64,000 nucleotides of DNA from Muribaculaceae bacterium (GTDB taxonomy: Bacteria > Bacteroidota > Bacteroidia > Bacteroidales > Muribaculaceae), in contig JAGATX010000029.1 of NCBI GenBank assembly GCA_017621055.1, positions 62,001 through 126,000 on the forward strand, read 5' to 3'. The notes beneath the pieces were generated by a model that saw nothing but the letters and a program-made list of their open reading frames with translations, was not told the origin of the DNA and did not search any database. This document shows positions 55,310 through 64,000 of this stretch, in pieces (within the stretch, counting starts at the first letter, position 1; each line of letters opens with the position of its first letter). The position numbers and the translations under genes are program-made.

Positions 55310-55413
55310 ATAAACGTTAACACAACCTCGCTTCCAACCCCTGAGGTGGCAACATTTGTTAACTGCAAGTCATTTTGGCGAGCCTGTTTGTTTAAATAAG
55401 TAATCAAAGGCCG

Positions 55414-55421
55414 TACCTTTG
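55414..55421 (+). promoter_or_regulatory. -7 box of the acyl-CoA ligase-hflX-gluQ run
   Basis: TACCTTTG, an exact -7 match, 28 nt before the ATG at 55450. A TTG at 55388-55390 is 23 bp upstream, slightly longer than usual. Confidence 0.5.
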
Positions 55422-55449
55422 CAGCGTATAAACAGAGAATACCGTTCAA

Positions 55450-57273
55450 ATGCCAAATATACTTACCAGTCTGATAAACCGGCAGCGCGATATCTACGGC
55501 GATAGCCGCACGGCCTTGCGCTATATCGTGCCTGAGGGCGACAACGGCGTGGTCTATGGCCGCAGCCTCACCCTCGGCGACTTCGCTGCCGAAGCAGACG
55601 CCTGCGCCTGTGCTCTGGCAATGCTGGATGTGGAGCCGCAGGAAATGATAGCCATCTTTGCTCCCAACTGTCCCGAAATGCTTGCGGCAGAGTTCGGCGC
55701 CTTCCGCAACCGTGCGGTTCCTGTGGCCATTTATGCCACCTCCACGGCCGAACAGGTGCGTTATATTGTCCGCGATGCGGGCGCGTCGGTGATTTTTGTG
55801 GCTTGCGACGCCCAATACCGCGCCGTCCGTGAAGTCGTGGCGGACTGTCCCTCGCTGCGCCACATTGTCATCATCGACAGCGACGTTGTGCCCGACAAGG
55901 CCGACACCATGGCCGTCAGCTATAGCGATTTCGTGGAAATGGGGCGCATGGCCGGCTCGCAGATACGCAGTATGGTAGCACTCCGCTCCTCGGAGGCCAC
56001 GCCCGATGACATAGCAACGCTCATCTACACTTCCGGCACCACGGGCGAGCCCAAGGGCGCTATCCTCACCCACAGTTGCTTCGATGCCGCCATCGACATG
56101 CACCGCGTGCGCCTCGACACCCTCAGCGACGCCGATACCTCGCTGTGTTTCCTGCCGCTGAGCCATATTTTCGAGAAAGCATGGACATATTTCTGCATAG
56201 CCTCCGGCATTGAGGTCACCATCAATCGCGATCCGCGCCGCGTACAGCAGGCTCTGAAACTGGCAAGACCCACATGCATGTGCAGCGTGCCCCGCTTCTG
56301 GGAGAAGGCATACACAACCATCACCGAAAAACTGGGCTCCATGAAGGGCTTCGCCAGAATAATGGCACGCCGCGCTCTTAAAGTGGGCATGCGCCGCAAT
56401 CTGGAGTATGCGCGGCTGGGCATCAAGGCGCCGTGGTGGCTCGAGGCCCAGTACCGGTTCTTCGACCGCAAGGTCTTTTCGCGCGTGCGCGCAGCAATGG
56501 GCATCGACCATGGCAACCTCTTCCCCACCGCAGGAGCGCCTCTGAGCACAACCATCGTGGAATTTTTCCACGCAATAGGCATCAACATCGTGGTGGGTTA
56601 TGGCCTGAGCGAAACCACGGCGACGGTGAGCTGCTATCCTACCATAGGCTTCGAGGTCGGCACCGTCGGCACAGTCCTGCCCGATCTGCAGGTGTGCACA
56701 GGTGAGAACAACGAAATTCTTGTGAAGGGTCCCACCGTGATGAAGGGTTACTACCGCCGCGAAAAGGAGACCGCCGAGGCTTTCACTGCCGACGGCTATT
56801 TCCGTACCGGCGACGCCGGCCTCTTCGACGAGAACGGCGCTCTGGTGCTCACCGAGCGTATAAAGGACCTCTTCAAGACCTCCAACGGCAAATACATAGC
56901 CCCGCAGGCCATTGAGAGCCGTCTGGGCGAGGACCGCTACATCGAGCAGGTAGCAGTCATCGGCGACCAGCGCAAGTACGTGACCGCCATTATAATACCG
57001 GCTTTCGAGGCGCTGAAGGAATATGCCGCCAAGAAGCACATACAGTTCAGCAGTCTTGACGATCTTGTGCAGAATTCGGAAGTGCGTCGTTTCATTGCCG
57101 AGCGGATAGAGCGCCTGCAGAAAGGATTTGCCGGCTTTGAAAAAATCAAACGTTTCACCCTGCTGCCGCGCGAGTTCTCCATCGAGGGCGGTGAGCTGAC
57201 AAATACTCTCAAAATCCGCCGTCCGGTCATCAACTCGCTGTATGCCGCGCAGATAGAAGCAATGTACGCATAA
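55450..57273 (+). CDS. Long-chain acyl-CoA synthetase (AMP-forming)
   Basis: 607-aa adenylate-forming enzyme. The AMP-binding signature TLIYTSGTTGEPKGAILTH (about 190-208), the VVGYGLSETTATVS block and the C-terminal KTSNGKYIAP and GEDRYIEQ motifs match the FadD15-like group of long-chain fatty acid CoA ligases. It activates fatty acids with ATP and CoA. 9 nt before hflX. Confidence 0.92.
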   Translation: MPNILTSLINRQRDIYGDSRTALRYIVPEGDNGVVYGRSLTLGDFAAEADACACALAMLDVEPQEMIAIFAPNCPEMLAAEFGAFRNRAVPVAIYATSTAEQVRYIVRDAGASVIFVACDAQYRAVREVVADCPSLRHIVIIDSDVVPDKADTMAVSYSDFVEMGRMAGSQIRSMVALRSSEATPDDIATLIYTSGTTGEPKGAILTHSCFDAAIDMHRVRLDTLSDADTSLCFLPLSHIFEKAWTYFCIASGIEVTINRDPRRVQQALKLARPTCMCSVPRFWEKAYTTITEKLGSMKGFARIMARRALKVGMRRNLEYARLGIKAPWWLEAQYRFFDRKVFSRVRAAMGIDHGNLFPTAGAPLSTTIVEFFHAIGINIVVGYGLSETTATVSCYPTIGFEVGTVGTVLPDLQVCTGENNEILVKGPTVMKGYYRREKETAEAFTADGYFRTGDAGLFDENGALVLTERIKDLFKTSNGKYIAPQAIESRLGEDRYIEQVAVIGDQRKYVTAIIIPAFEALKEYAAKKHIQFSSLDDLVQNSEVRRFIAERIERLQKGFAGFEKIKRFTLLPREFSIEGGELTNTLKIRRPVINSLYAAQIEAMYA

Positions 57274-57282
57274 CAAAAGACC

Positions 57283-58518
57283 ATGAAAGAACCTGCTACC
57301 GTCAACACCGGAGGCGCCGAAGCCGAGCGCGCCATCCTCGTCGGTCTCGTCACCCCCACGCAGGACGAGGCCCGTTCCGCCGAATATCTCGATGAACTGG
57401 CATTTCTGGCTGATACCGCCGGTGCCGAGGCTGTGGCGACGTTCACGCAGAAACTCGACTATCCCAATCCCCGCACTTTCGTGGGAAAAGGCAAACTCGA
57501 GGAAATCAAGAAATATATCGAGGAGCGCGGCGACATAGCAATGGCTATTTTCGATGACGACCTCTCCACAAAGCAGGTTGTGAACATCGAGCGCGAACTC
57601 GGTGTCAAAATACTGGACCGCACCAACCTCATTCTGGACATCTTTGCCAAACGCGCACAGACCGCCGCCGCCAAAACGCAAGTGGAGCTGGCACAGTATC
57701 AGTATCTTCTGCCACGGCTCACACGAATGTGGACGCACCTCGAGCGCCAGCGCGGCGGCATAGGCATGCGCGGTCCCGGCGAGACTCAGATAGAGACCGA
57801 CCGACGTATTATCCTTACAAAAATATCTCTGCTGAAGGAGGAGCTGCGGGCCATAGACCGCCAGAAGGCCGTGCAGCGGAAGAACCGCGGCAAACTCACG
57901 CGCGTGGCGCTGGTGGGCTACACAAACGTCGGCAAATCCACACTCATGAACCTGCTGAGCAAGAGCGATGTCTTTGCCGAGAACAAGCTTTTCGCCACCC
58001 TCGACACCACCGTGCGAAAGGTTGTCATCGACAATCTTCCCTTCCTGCTCACCGATACCGTAGGGTTCATCCGCAAACTCCCCACGCATCTTGTGGACTC
58101 TTTCAAGAGCACCCTCGACGAGGTCCGCGAGGCCGATATCCTGGTGCACGTTGTGGACATATCGCATCCCAACTTCGAGGAGCAGATAGAGGTGGTGGAC
58201 AAGACGCTGCGCGAGGTATGCAACGGCGCCGACAAGCCCATGCTCCTGGTCTTCAATAAAATCGACGCATTCAAATGCACACCCAAGGACGCCGACGACC
58301 TCACGCCGCGTCAGAAGTGCAACATCACCCTCGATGAGCTGAAGGCCTCGTGGATGGCCAGGATGAACGATAACTGCGTGTTTATCTCGGCAAAAAAAGG
58401 CACAAATATCGACGAGCTCAAACGCCGTCTCTACACCATGGCGCGCGAAATCCACCTCTCGCGCTTCCCCTACAACGACCTCCTCTATCAGACCTACGAA
58501 GCCGAGCCCGAGCAATGA
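57283..58518 (+). CDS. hflX: GTPase HflX
   Basis: 411-aa ribosome-associated GTPase. The N-terminal HflX domain carries NPRTFVGKGKLEEIK, a coiled coil with RGGIGMRGPGETQIETDRR follows, and the G domain has G1 GYTNVGKST, G3 DTVGF and G4 NKID. Splits stalled or heat-damaged ribosomes in other bacteria. Overlaps the deacetylase-like gene by 4 nt. Confidence 0.95.
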   Translation: MKEPATVNTGGAEAERAILVGLVTPTQDEARSAEYLDELAFLADTAGAEAVATFTQKLDYPNPRTFVGKGKLEEIKKYIEERGDIAMAIFDDDLSTKQVVNIERELGVKILDRTNLILDIFAKRAQTAAAKTQVELAQYQYLLPRLTRMWTHLERQRGGIGMRGPGETQIETDRRIILTKISLLKEELRAIDRQKAVQRKNRGKLTRVALVGYTNVGKSTLMNLLSKSDVFAENKLFATLDTTVRKVVIDNLPFLLTDTVGFIRKLPTHLVDSFKSTLDEVREADILVHVVDISHPNFEEQIEVVDKTLREVCNGADKPMLLVFNKIDAFKCTPKDADDLTPRQKCNITLDELKASWMARMNDNCVFISAKKGTNIDELKRRLYTMAREIHLSRFPYNDLLYQTYEAEPEQ

Positions 58519-59267
58519 AGCGGCTGCTTGATGTAGTGCTTGCGCTGGTGCTGTCGGCCGCGGTGCTCGCGCAGAGTCGCGACGGCGTCGACGTCCATGG
58601 CTGCACGGTGAGCATAGATACCCTCCGGCCGGCAGTGCGCCTCATTTTCAGCGCCGACTCAATGTTCGAGGGCGGACCGTTCGCTCTCGACGTCCTTGCT
58701 GAAAAGGGAGCCCGCGCTTCGTTCTTCTTTACCGGTAATTTCCTGCGCGACAGCGCAAATCGCGCGGTGATTGAGCGTGTGCGCGCCGACGGGCATTATC
58801 TCGGTCCTCACGGCGACCGACACATCCTCCTTGCCGACTGGGACGCCGCGCGCACACCCCTGGTGAGTGTCGACAGCATGCTTGCAGACTGGGACGCCAA
58901 CTATGCCGAGCTGGCGCGATTCGGCGTTGTCCGCGACAGCGCCCGCCTCGTCCTGCCGTCGTTCGAATGGTGCAATGCCGCGCAGGCCGACGCCATGCGC
59001 GCCGCGGGCCTCGTACCCGTCAACATCATCCCCGGCGTGGAGACGTACCGCGACTACACCACGCCCGATATGCCCGATTACAGGACATCGGAATACATGC
59101 TGCGCCAACTCTTTGACTATGAGCACCGCTGCGGCCTCAACGGCGCAGTGATAATCATTCATTTAGGCACTCAGCCGGCACGTACCGACAAATTCTACCG
59201 CTATCTGCCCGTGATTATCGACACTCTTGCGGCGCGCGGTTACAACATAGACCGCGTGGACCGATGA
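58515..59267 (+). CDS. Exported polysaccharide deacetylase-like protein with altered motif 1
   Basis: 250-aa protein with a signal peptide (about 1-20) and a NodB-type fold (ASFFFTGNFLR, ADGHYLGPH). Metal-ligand histidines are in the H99-x3-H103 block (HGDRH). Motif 1 reads FSADS (residues 45-49) instead of the usual TFDDG; from memory this form recurs in Bacteroidales relatives, so it may be a distinct subfamily rather than a decayed enzyme. Possible de-N-acetylase of peptidoglycan or another glycan, activity unproven. Overlaps hflX and gluQ by 4 nt. Confidence 0.75.
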   Translation: MKRLLDVVLALVLSAAVLAQSRDGVDVHGCTVSIDTLRPAVRLIFSADSMFEGGPFALDVLAEKGARASFFFTGNFLRDSANRAVIERVRADGHYLGPHGDRHILLADWDAARTPLVSVDSMLADWDANYAELARFGVVRDSARLVLPSFEWCNAAQADAMRAAGLVPVNIIPGVETYRDYTTPDMPDYRTSEYMLRQLFDYEHRCGLNGAVIIIHLGTQPARTDKFYRYLPVIIDTLAARGYNIDRVDR

Positions 59268-60205
59268 ATACAGTACCGACCGGACGTTTTGCACCCTCGC
59301 CGACCGGACGCATGCATCTGGGCAATGTTTTCGCCGCCCTGATGAGCTGGCTGAGCGCCCGCAGCAAGGGCGGCCGGTGGATTTTGCGCATCGAGGATCT
59401 CGACCCCGGGCGTTCGCGGCCCGAATATGCACGGCAGATAGAGGAGGACCTCCTCTGGCTGGGCCTGGACTGGGACGAGGGAGGCACGGACGGCACGGGC
59501 TGTCACGGCCCCTATGTGCAGAGCCTCCGCGGCGACATCTACGCCCGTTATTTCGACGCCCTCCATGCCCGTGGAGTGGTTTATCCCTGCAACTGCACAC
59601 GCGCTGACATCATGGCCACACAAGCGCCGCACCGCAGCGACGGCGCAGTGGTATATGCGGGTACGTGCCGCCCCGCGGCGGGGGCGCGATACGACACCTC
59701 GCGCCTGGAACGTCAGCATTCGTGGCGTATTCAGGTCCCCGACAGCGGAATTACCGTCGACGACATGGTAGCAGGCAAGGTGACATTCAACCTGGCGCGA
59801 GAGATGGGCGACACTGTGGTGCGCCGCAGCGACGGCGCATGGGCATATCAGCTCGCCGTGGCCGTCGATGATGCACTCATGGGTGTGACCGAGGTGGTGC
59901 GCGGATGCGATCTGCTGCCCAGCGCGGCTCTCCAGACCCATATCCTCCGGCAGCTGGACCTGCCGGTGCCACGCTACGGCCATCTGCCGCTGCTGACCGA
60001 CAGCACCGGCCGACGGCTCTCCAAACGCGACGCCTCGCTGGCGATGGACGCCCTCCGCCGCGAGTTCAGTGCCGGCGCCCTGGTGGGACGGATTGCTTAC
60101 GCGGCGGGTCTGCGGCCCACGCCGGAGCCTGTCAGCCCGCGCGCACTTGCAGTGGGCTTCGACCTGGCGGCACTCGCCGGAAAACAGACAATAGCCGTTA
60201 TCTGA
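59264..60205 (+). CDS. gluQ: Glutamyl-Q tRNA(Asp) synthetase
   Basis: 313-aa truncated class I synthetase paralog (YadB/GluQRS) that glutamylates queuosine in tRNA-Asp. The HIGH region is APSPTGRMHLGN (HLGN at 18-21) and the KMSKS region is RRLSKRDAS; cysteines in YPCNCTRAD and GTCR can hold the zinc. No anticodon-binding domain, as expected. Overlaps the upstream gene by 4 nt; terminated at 60217-60252. Confidence 0.92.
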   Translation: MNTVPTGRFAPSPTGRMHLGNVFAALMSWLSARSKGGRWILRIEDLDPGRSRPEYARQIEEDLLWLGLDWDEGGTDGTGCHGPYVQSLRGDIYARYFDALHARGVVYPCNCTRADIMATQAPHRSDGAVVYAGTCRPAAGARYDTSRLERQHSWRIQVPDSGITVDDMVAGKVTFNLAREMGDTVVRRSDGAWAYQLAVAVDDALMGVTEVVRGCDLLPSAALQTHILRQLDLPVPRYGHLPLLTDSTGRRLSKRDASLAMDALRREFSAGALVGRIAYAAGLRPTPEPVSPRALAVGFDLAALAGKQTIAVI

Positions 60206-60216
60206 GGTACAGACAC

Positions 60217-60252
60217 AAAAAAAGCGCGCCGGAGCTCCGACGCGCTTTTTTT
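60217..60252. terminator. Bidirectional terminator between gluQ and the large amidase
   Basis: A7 - GCGCG..CGGAG CTCCG..CGCGC - T7: a near-perfect hairpin with A and T tails on both sides serves both converging genes. Confidence 0.85.
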
Positions 60253-60277
60253 GGTTCGCCCCGCAGGGCGTGAGGGT

Positions 60278-63200
60278 TTAGCGGATAACAACTTTGGTTG
60301 CAGTGGTGCCTGCCACCTTGATATAAACGCCGGGCGTGAGTTCGCCGTCGACGCGGATACCGCTGAGGTTGTAATATACGGCTTCGGCATCATAGTCTTC
60401 CTCGATGGCGATGTCCTCAACGCCGGAGTTGCTGCCGGTGACGATGTATGCGCTCTTGGCGGCTACGAAGGTCTCGGGAGCCTGGCCGACGATGGAGTAG
60501 GCGTGGTAGCCGTTGTCCTCGCGGATGAAGACATGGAGGTTGTCGCCGGCATCGAAGCGCATGTGCGCCCAGGTGTTGGCGGCGGTGGTTATGTTGTCGA
60601 TCTTGGTGAAGGTGGGCTCGTCGTATTCGTCGAAGGCCAGCTTCATGATGGTGATACAGCCGTACTGACCCACGGCAAGGAGGTTGCCGGCGCGGTTCAC
60701 GGCGATACCGGAGTTCGACGAGGTGATGTAGTCGAGGGCGGAGCTCTGGAAGAGGATTTCACCGTCGTTGGTGGCATAGGCGAAGCTGGGGGTGCCGGTG
60801 AGGTTGTTGCCCTCGCCGCGGCACTGTGCTGCGAAGAAGCCGTTTGCTGTGGTGGCTATCTCGACGTTCTGGTTATTGAGGATAGCGCTGCCGGTGAGGT
60901 TGTCGTAGGCTTTGTCGGGCACGCGGGTAATCTGCGGGTCGTTGCCTATGTCATAGCGGTAGATGCGGTTCTGTCCGCCGGGGGTGTTGCCGGCGGGATA
61001 GTCTTCGAGGAACGAGAACATCTTGGTGTTCTCGCCGGTGCCCTGGAAGGCCACGCAGCTGCTGCCGCCGCCGATGATGGTGCCGTTGTATGCATACGAG
61101 CCGGCATTGCCCTGACGTTCGCCGGCAAGGAGCTGGCTCATGTCCTGAGGATTGCGCGGGTCGACGATCCAGTAACCGGCGCCGCCGTCGCTCCAGTCGG
61201 CGAAGACTGCCATGCCGTTGCGCTCGTCGCCACGTAACATGGAGCTCTGGTTGGAGGCCTGCAGGCGGCTGTCGCCTACAAGGAACGGACCGGTGACGGT
61301 TCCGTCGGGAGCATAAACCTTGACGCCGTTTGCGCCGCCGGTGGTGACGAGGGTGTACCCCAGGTTATCGCTCTCGGGGTCGGTGATGGTAACCACGCCG
61401 CCACGCTTGGTGAGGTTATTGGCGTCGGCATAATACTCGCCGCTGGAGGGGATATTGCGGTTGGTGATGGCCACGCCGAAGGTGTAGAAGTGGCCGGGGA
61501 GGTCAGCCTTGGTGAATGTCACGCTGTTCTCGCCCTTGACAACGGCGCCAACGGGGATGCGCACGGGCTCGGCCTCGGCATTCTCGGTGTCGGTGAGCAC
61601 TATGTCGGCGGCGGGAGCGGCACCGGTGGCGTTGAATGTCACGGTGTAGTTGCCGTCGTTGTCCTCGAAGGTTATACCGTAGGCATATTCGCGGCGGGGT
61701 TGCGGCTGGCGCACGCCCTCGGTGGTGAGGCGGCTGATCTTGTTGCCGCGCAGAACGTAGAGTGCCATGTCGCCGGCGATGATGTCGCCGTAGGCGTCGC
61801 GTTTCACCACTGTCATGCCGGCCATGGCGGCATTGGCGCTGCCGGCCTCGAGGGCGGTGTTGGTGGTGGGCACTATTGCTGCGGCATTGAGGCCGTCGGT
61901 GATGTCGACGAGCACTATGCCGGCGTTACCGGCGTCGGTGGCATCGGAAGCAACCATGTATGAGCGGCCCGAATAGCGGAAGAAGCCGGGCATGGCGGCA
62001 GCGGCGGCGATTGTGCCCTCGGGCATCTGTGCCGTCATTTCCTTGGCGCCGATGTTGATTTCCAGGGGTAGGAATGTGGGGCTGTCGGCAATCACGTAGT
62101 CGCTGTTGAGGGGGCTGACGTTGAGGGTGTAGGGGCCGTCCTGACGGTGGTCGAAGTAGCTGTTGTTGCTGATGCCTTCGGCGAGTTTGGCGCCTTCCAC
62201 AACTTCGATGTAGCTGTAGAATACCTTTCCGGAGGTAGCGCTGGCGTTATCGGCCGATATTACCAGACGTCCTTCCTCCATTGTGCCCTGATAAGCGATG
62301 GTGGAGCCGCTGACGGCACGGTAGAAGTTGCCGGAGAGCTTGGTGGTGAGCCACGGCTGGGGAGCGCCGGCGGGCAGGCCGTTGGCGTCGTTCTCCCAAC
62401 GGTATACGTTGAGTTCGCCGCGGGTTTCGCCGGTCTGTACCTGGCCGTCGTCGAAGTGGCAGAGTTCCTCGGGAGTGCACATAAGCACGCCGTCGGCGCT
62501 CACGGCGATGTCGGCCAGCGGAGAGCCGGTGCCTTCGGTACCGGTAACATCGGGAGTGGCAACGACGTCGAGAGTGACTGCGTCAAGAACCACGATGACG
62601 GGTTCGCCGCCTTCCTTGTGGGCCAGCACGTAGAGATATTTGCCTACGGCGAGCATACGGCGGATGGTGGTGCCGGCGAGAGCCTCGATTTCCTTATCCA
62701 CAATCTGCTGGGCGAAGGCATATTCCTCGCGGGCGCCGAAGTTGGTGCCGGCCAGCTCGTCGGGATAGTCGTAATAGGTGATTGTGGGGGGTATGTAGCT
62801 TTCGCTGACCATGAATGCCTCGGGGTAGCTTACCTCTGCGGCGGCAACGCTCACGGCCATGGGTTCGGGGGTGACATATCCCTCGGCCTCGAAGGTCAGG
62901 GTATAGTCGCCGGGAGCCACGTTGAAGAATACGAAAGCACCGTTGAACTGGTTGTCGGTGGTATATTCGGCAACGACCTCGCTGCCTTTGACGAGTTTCA
63001 CCTTCACGCCGTCGAGGGGCTTGTAGGCGTCATTATGGCTCGGCACGGGAACGTAGGTCTCGTCGCGGAAGCGCTCGTGGGTGTCGCGGACAATACCGTA
63101 GATGGCACCGGTGTTCTCCTTCTGCAGGCCGAAGTAGTCGGCGATACCGTGGCCGTAGTTGATACCTTCTATGTAGTTCACGTCCCAGTTCATGTGGCGC

Positions 63201-64000
63201 AGGGCGGCGGGAGCGTACTGGTGGAAGTAGCCTTCGATCAGGAAACCGGGCACGCCGTGCTTGAGCACGCCCAGATAGCCCTTGTAGCCGCGGGCTGTCG
63301 AACCGCCGCCGTAGAAGTTGATGTCACCGCGGATGTTGGCGTTTGTGGCGCTGTAGGCCGTCCAGCATTCGTGGATGTTCTTCATGTGGTAGGGCCATAC
63401 TTTCGATGCCATGTCCTTGCAGGTCTGGCTGAAGCCGGAGGTCAGGCCGTCTTCGGTACGGCAGTCGTCGTAGCCGCGGTAGAGGATGATGGGGAAGTTG
63501 GTGGTTTTCCAGGCACCGCTGCTGTCGAGGGCGTTGGAGTGGATGGAGATGAACATGTCGAAGTTGTTGGCATCGACCTCCATGCAGATTTCCGTCAGGG
63601 AGCGGTTGTAGTATTCGAGGTCCTCGGGTACGGGCTTGCCGTCGCCGCGGAGCTGGGTGGCGGTACCGTTGTCGTCGTGGAAGGGGCCGCATTTCACGTG
63701 GCTCATCACGATGTTGTTGCTCATGTCGCGGGCGGCGCCGATCTGATGGCGGTCGCCGGTCTGGTTGAGGGTGGGGTCAAACTTCAGGCCGAGGGCACGC
63801 AGTTCCTCGAGCACGCCGAAGCCCTTGCGCAGGTTGGTGTTGCTCTCGAAGAAGCTCAGGGTATCGGTGTTGAAGCGTGAGTGGGGACCGTGACCGCGTA
63901 TCGCCATGGGGCGGTCGTTTGCCGTCCAGGAGCCGTGGCCCGGGTTGATGTATATTCGCAGTTCGTCGGCGGTTTTTGCCGATGCGCACAGGCCGAGCAG
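60278..64000 (-). CDS. Very large secreted N-acetylmuramoyl-L-alanine amidase (5' end outside window)
   Basis: 1240 residues are visible and the frame stays open past position 64000, so the start and most of the signal peptide are outside. The first visible part is LLGLCASAKTADELRIYINPGHGS. An Amidase_3 domain follows: H in NPGHGS, E in FFESN, H in FISIHSNA (zinc ligands and catalytic area). After it comes a carboxypeptidase-regulatory-like domain (DGVKVKLVKGSEVVAEYTTD near residue 330), then about 750 residues of repeated beta-strand units, possibly a propeller, and a sorting-like tail (YYNLSGIRVDGELTPGVYI). An extracellular wall-cutting enzyme or envelope autolysin is likely. Confidence 0.82.
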   Translation of the reverse strand: MLGLCASAKTADELRIYINPGHGSWTANDRPMAIRGHGPHSRFNTDTLSFFESNTNLRKGFGVLEELRALGLKFDPTLNQTGDRHQIGAARDMSNNIVMSHVKCGPFHDDNGTATQLRGDGKPVPEDLEYYNRSLTEICMEVDANNFDMFISIHSNALDSSGAWKTTNFPIILYRGYDDCRTEDGLTSGFSQTCKDMASKVWPYHMKNIHECWTAYSATNANIRGDINFYGGGSTARGYKGYLGVLKHGVPGFLIEGYFHQYAPAALRHMNWDVNYIEGINYGHGIADYFGLQKENTGAIYGIVRDTHERFRDETYVPVPSHNDAYKPLDGVKVKLVKGSEVVAEYTTDNQFNGAFVFFNVAPGDYTLTFEAEGYVTPEPMAVSVAAAEVSYPEAFMVSESYIPPTITYYDYPDELAGTNFGAREEYAFAQQIVDKEIEALAGTTIRRMLAVGKYLYVLAHKEGGEPVIVVLDAVTLDVVATPDVTGTEGTGSPLADIAVSADGVLMCTPEELCHFDDGQVQTGETRGELNVYRWENDANGLPAGAPQPWLTTKLSGNFYRAVSGSTIAYQGTMEEGRLVISADNASATSGKVFYSYIEVVEGAKLAEGISNNSYFDHRQDGPYTLNVSPLNSDYVIADSPTFLPLEINIGAKEMTAQMPEGTIAAAAAMPGFFRYSGRSYMVASDATDAGNAGIVLVDITDGLNAAAIVPTTNTALEAGSANAAMAGMTVVKRDAYGDIIAGDMALYVLRGNKISRLTTEGVRQPQPRREYAYGITFEDNDGNYTVTFNATGAAPAADIVLTDTENAEAEPVRIPVGAVVKGENSVTFTKADLPGHFYTFGVAITNRNIPSSGEYYADANNLTKRGGVVTITDPESDNLGYTLVTTGGANGVKVYAPDGTVTGPFLVGDSRLQASNQSSMLRGDERNGMAVFADWSDGGAGYWIVDPRNPQDMSQLLAGERQGNAGSYAYNGTIIGGGSSCVAFQGTGENTKMFSFLEDYPAGNTPGGQNRIYRYDIGNDPQITRVPDKAYDNLTGSAILNNQNVEIATTANGFFAAQCRGEGNNLTGTPSFAYATNDGEILFQSSALDYITSSNSGIAVNRAGNLLAVGQYGCITIMKLAFDEYDEPTFTKIDNITTAANTWAHMRFDAGDNLHVFIREDNGYHAYSIVGQAPETFVAAKSAYIVTGSNSGVEDIAIEEDYDAEAVYYNLSGIRVDGELTPGVYIKVAGTTATKVVIR

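Noticed and set aside
55306..58515. 1069-codon minus-strand frame across the acyl-CoA ligase and hflX
   Set aside because: The plus-strand genes carry full, correctly ordered motifs; this antisense frame has none.
62147..63880. 577-codon plus-strand frame under the large amidase
   Set aside because: Val/Gly/His-rich antisense frame with no recognisable motif; the minus strand has clear amidase motifs.

Overview
The window reads as a GC-rich chromosome segment from the order Bacteroidales, most likely a Muribaculaceae-type gut bacterium. The evidence is the Bacteroidota -7 promoter box (TAnnTTTG, often with TTG about 19-20 bp upstream) in front of several transcription units. Lineage-typical families agree with this: DUF2723 membrane proteins, an OMP_b-brl_3/TonB-type barrel, a DUF3078 protein, a BspA-type LRR protein, and several large secreted proteins that end in C-terminal sorting-like domains of the type IX (Por) system. 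I see no tRNA, rRNA, CRISPR array or intact mobile element. Family names come from recognising motifs by eye; no database was searched.

Layout. 1-11632 is mostly minus strand: the start of a deacetylase, a giant DUF2723 membrane protein, then an operon of polyprenyl diphosphate synthase, Ig-like lipoprotein, glycerophosphodiesterase, rbfA, LolC/E-like permease, radical SAM protein and SDR. A broken GH3 beta-glucosidase remnant lies between DUF2723 and the SDR. 12004-14820 is an outer-membrane barrel. 15246-19865 (minus) holds apt, mnmG, ybeY, an NlpC/P60-like amidase and ftsE, with a perfect parS-like palindrome between mnmG and apt. 19957-26797 (plus) is a tight run: secreted C10 peptidase, lipoprotein, acyltransferase, HAD phosphatase and the two GDP-L-fucose genes. 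26890-34565 encodes a MacAB/TolC-type pump (adaptor, ATPase, two different FtsX-family permeases, TolC) followed by its own response regulator and histidine kinase. 34686-38955 holds a POT-family transporter and a secreted phosphodiester glycosidase. 39191-46910 is a second tripartite export operon (TolC, HlyD, two ABC-2 permeases, no ATPase) that runs on into a polysaccharide flippase and a glycosyltransferase. 47095-49937 (minus) holds the LRR surface protein and malate dehydrogenase. 50120-60205 (plus) is mainly housekeeping: phoH, purC, menG, DUF3078, two small secreted proteins, acyl-CoA ligase, hflX, deacetylase-like and gluQ. The window ends inside a very large minus-strand secreted amidase.

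Common themes are the cell envelope (two multi-component exporters, isoprenoid carrier, GDP-fucose supply, flippase and glycosyltransferase, three peptidoglycan or polysaccharide hydrolase-like proteins) and protein secretion. The points most worth checking are the parS site, two promoters placed so close to their start codons that the mRNAs should be leaderless (one shares the TolC stop codon), the ATPase-less exporter operon, the decayed GH3 gene, and a structured region downstream of apt.
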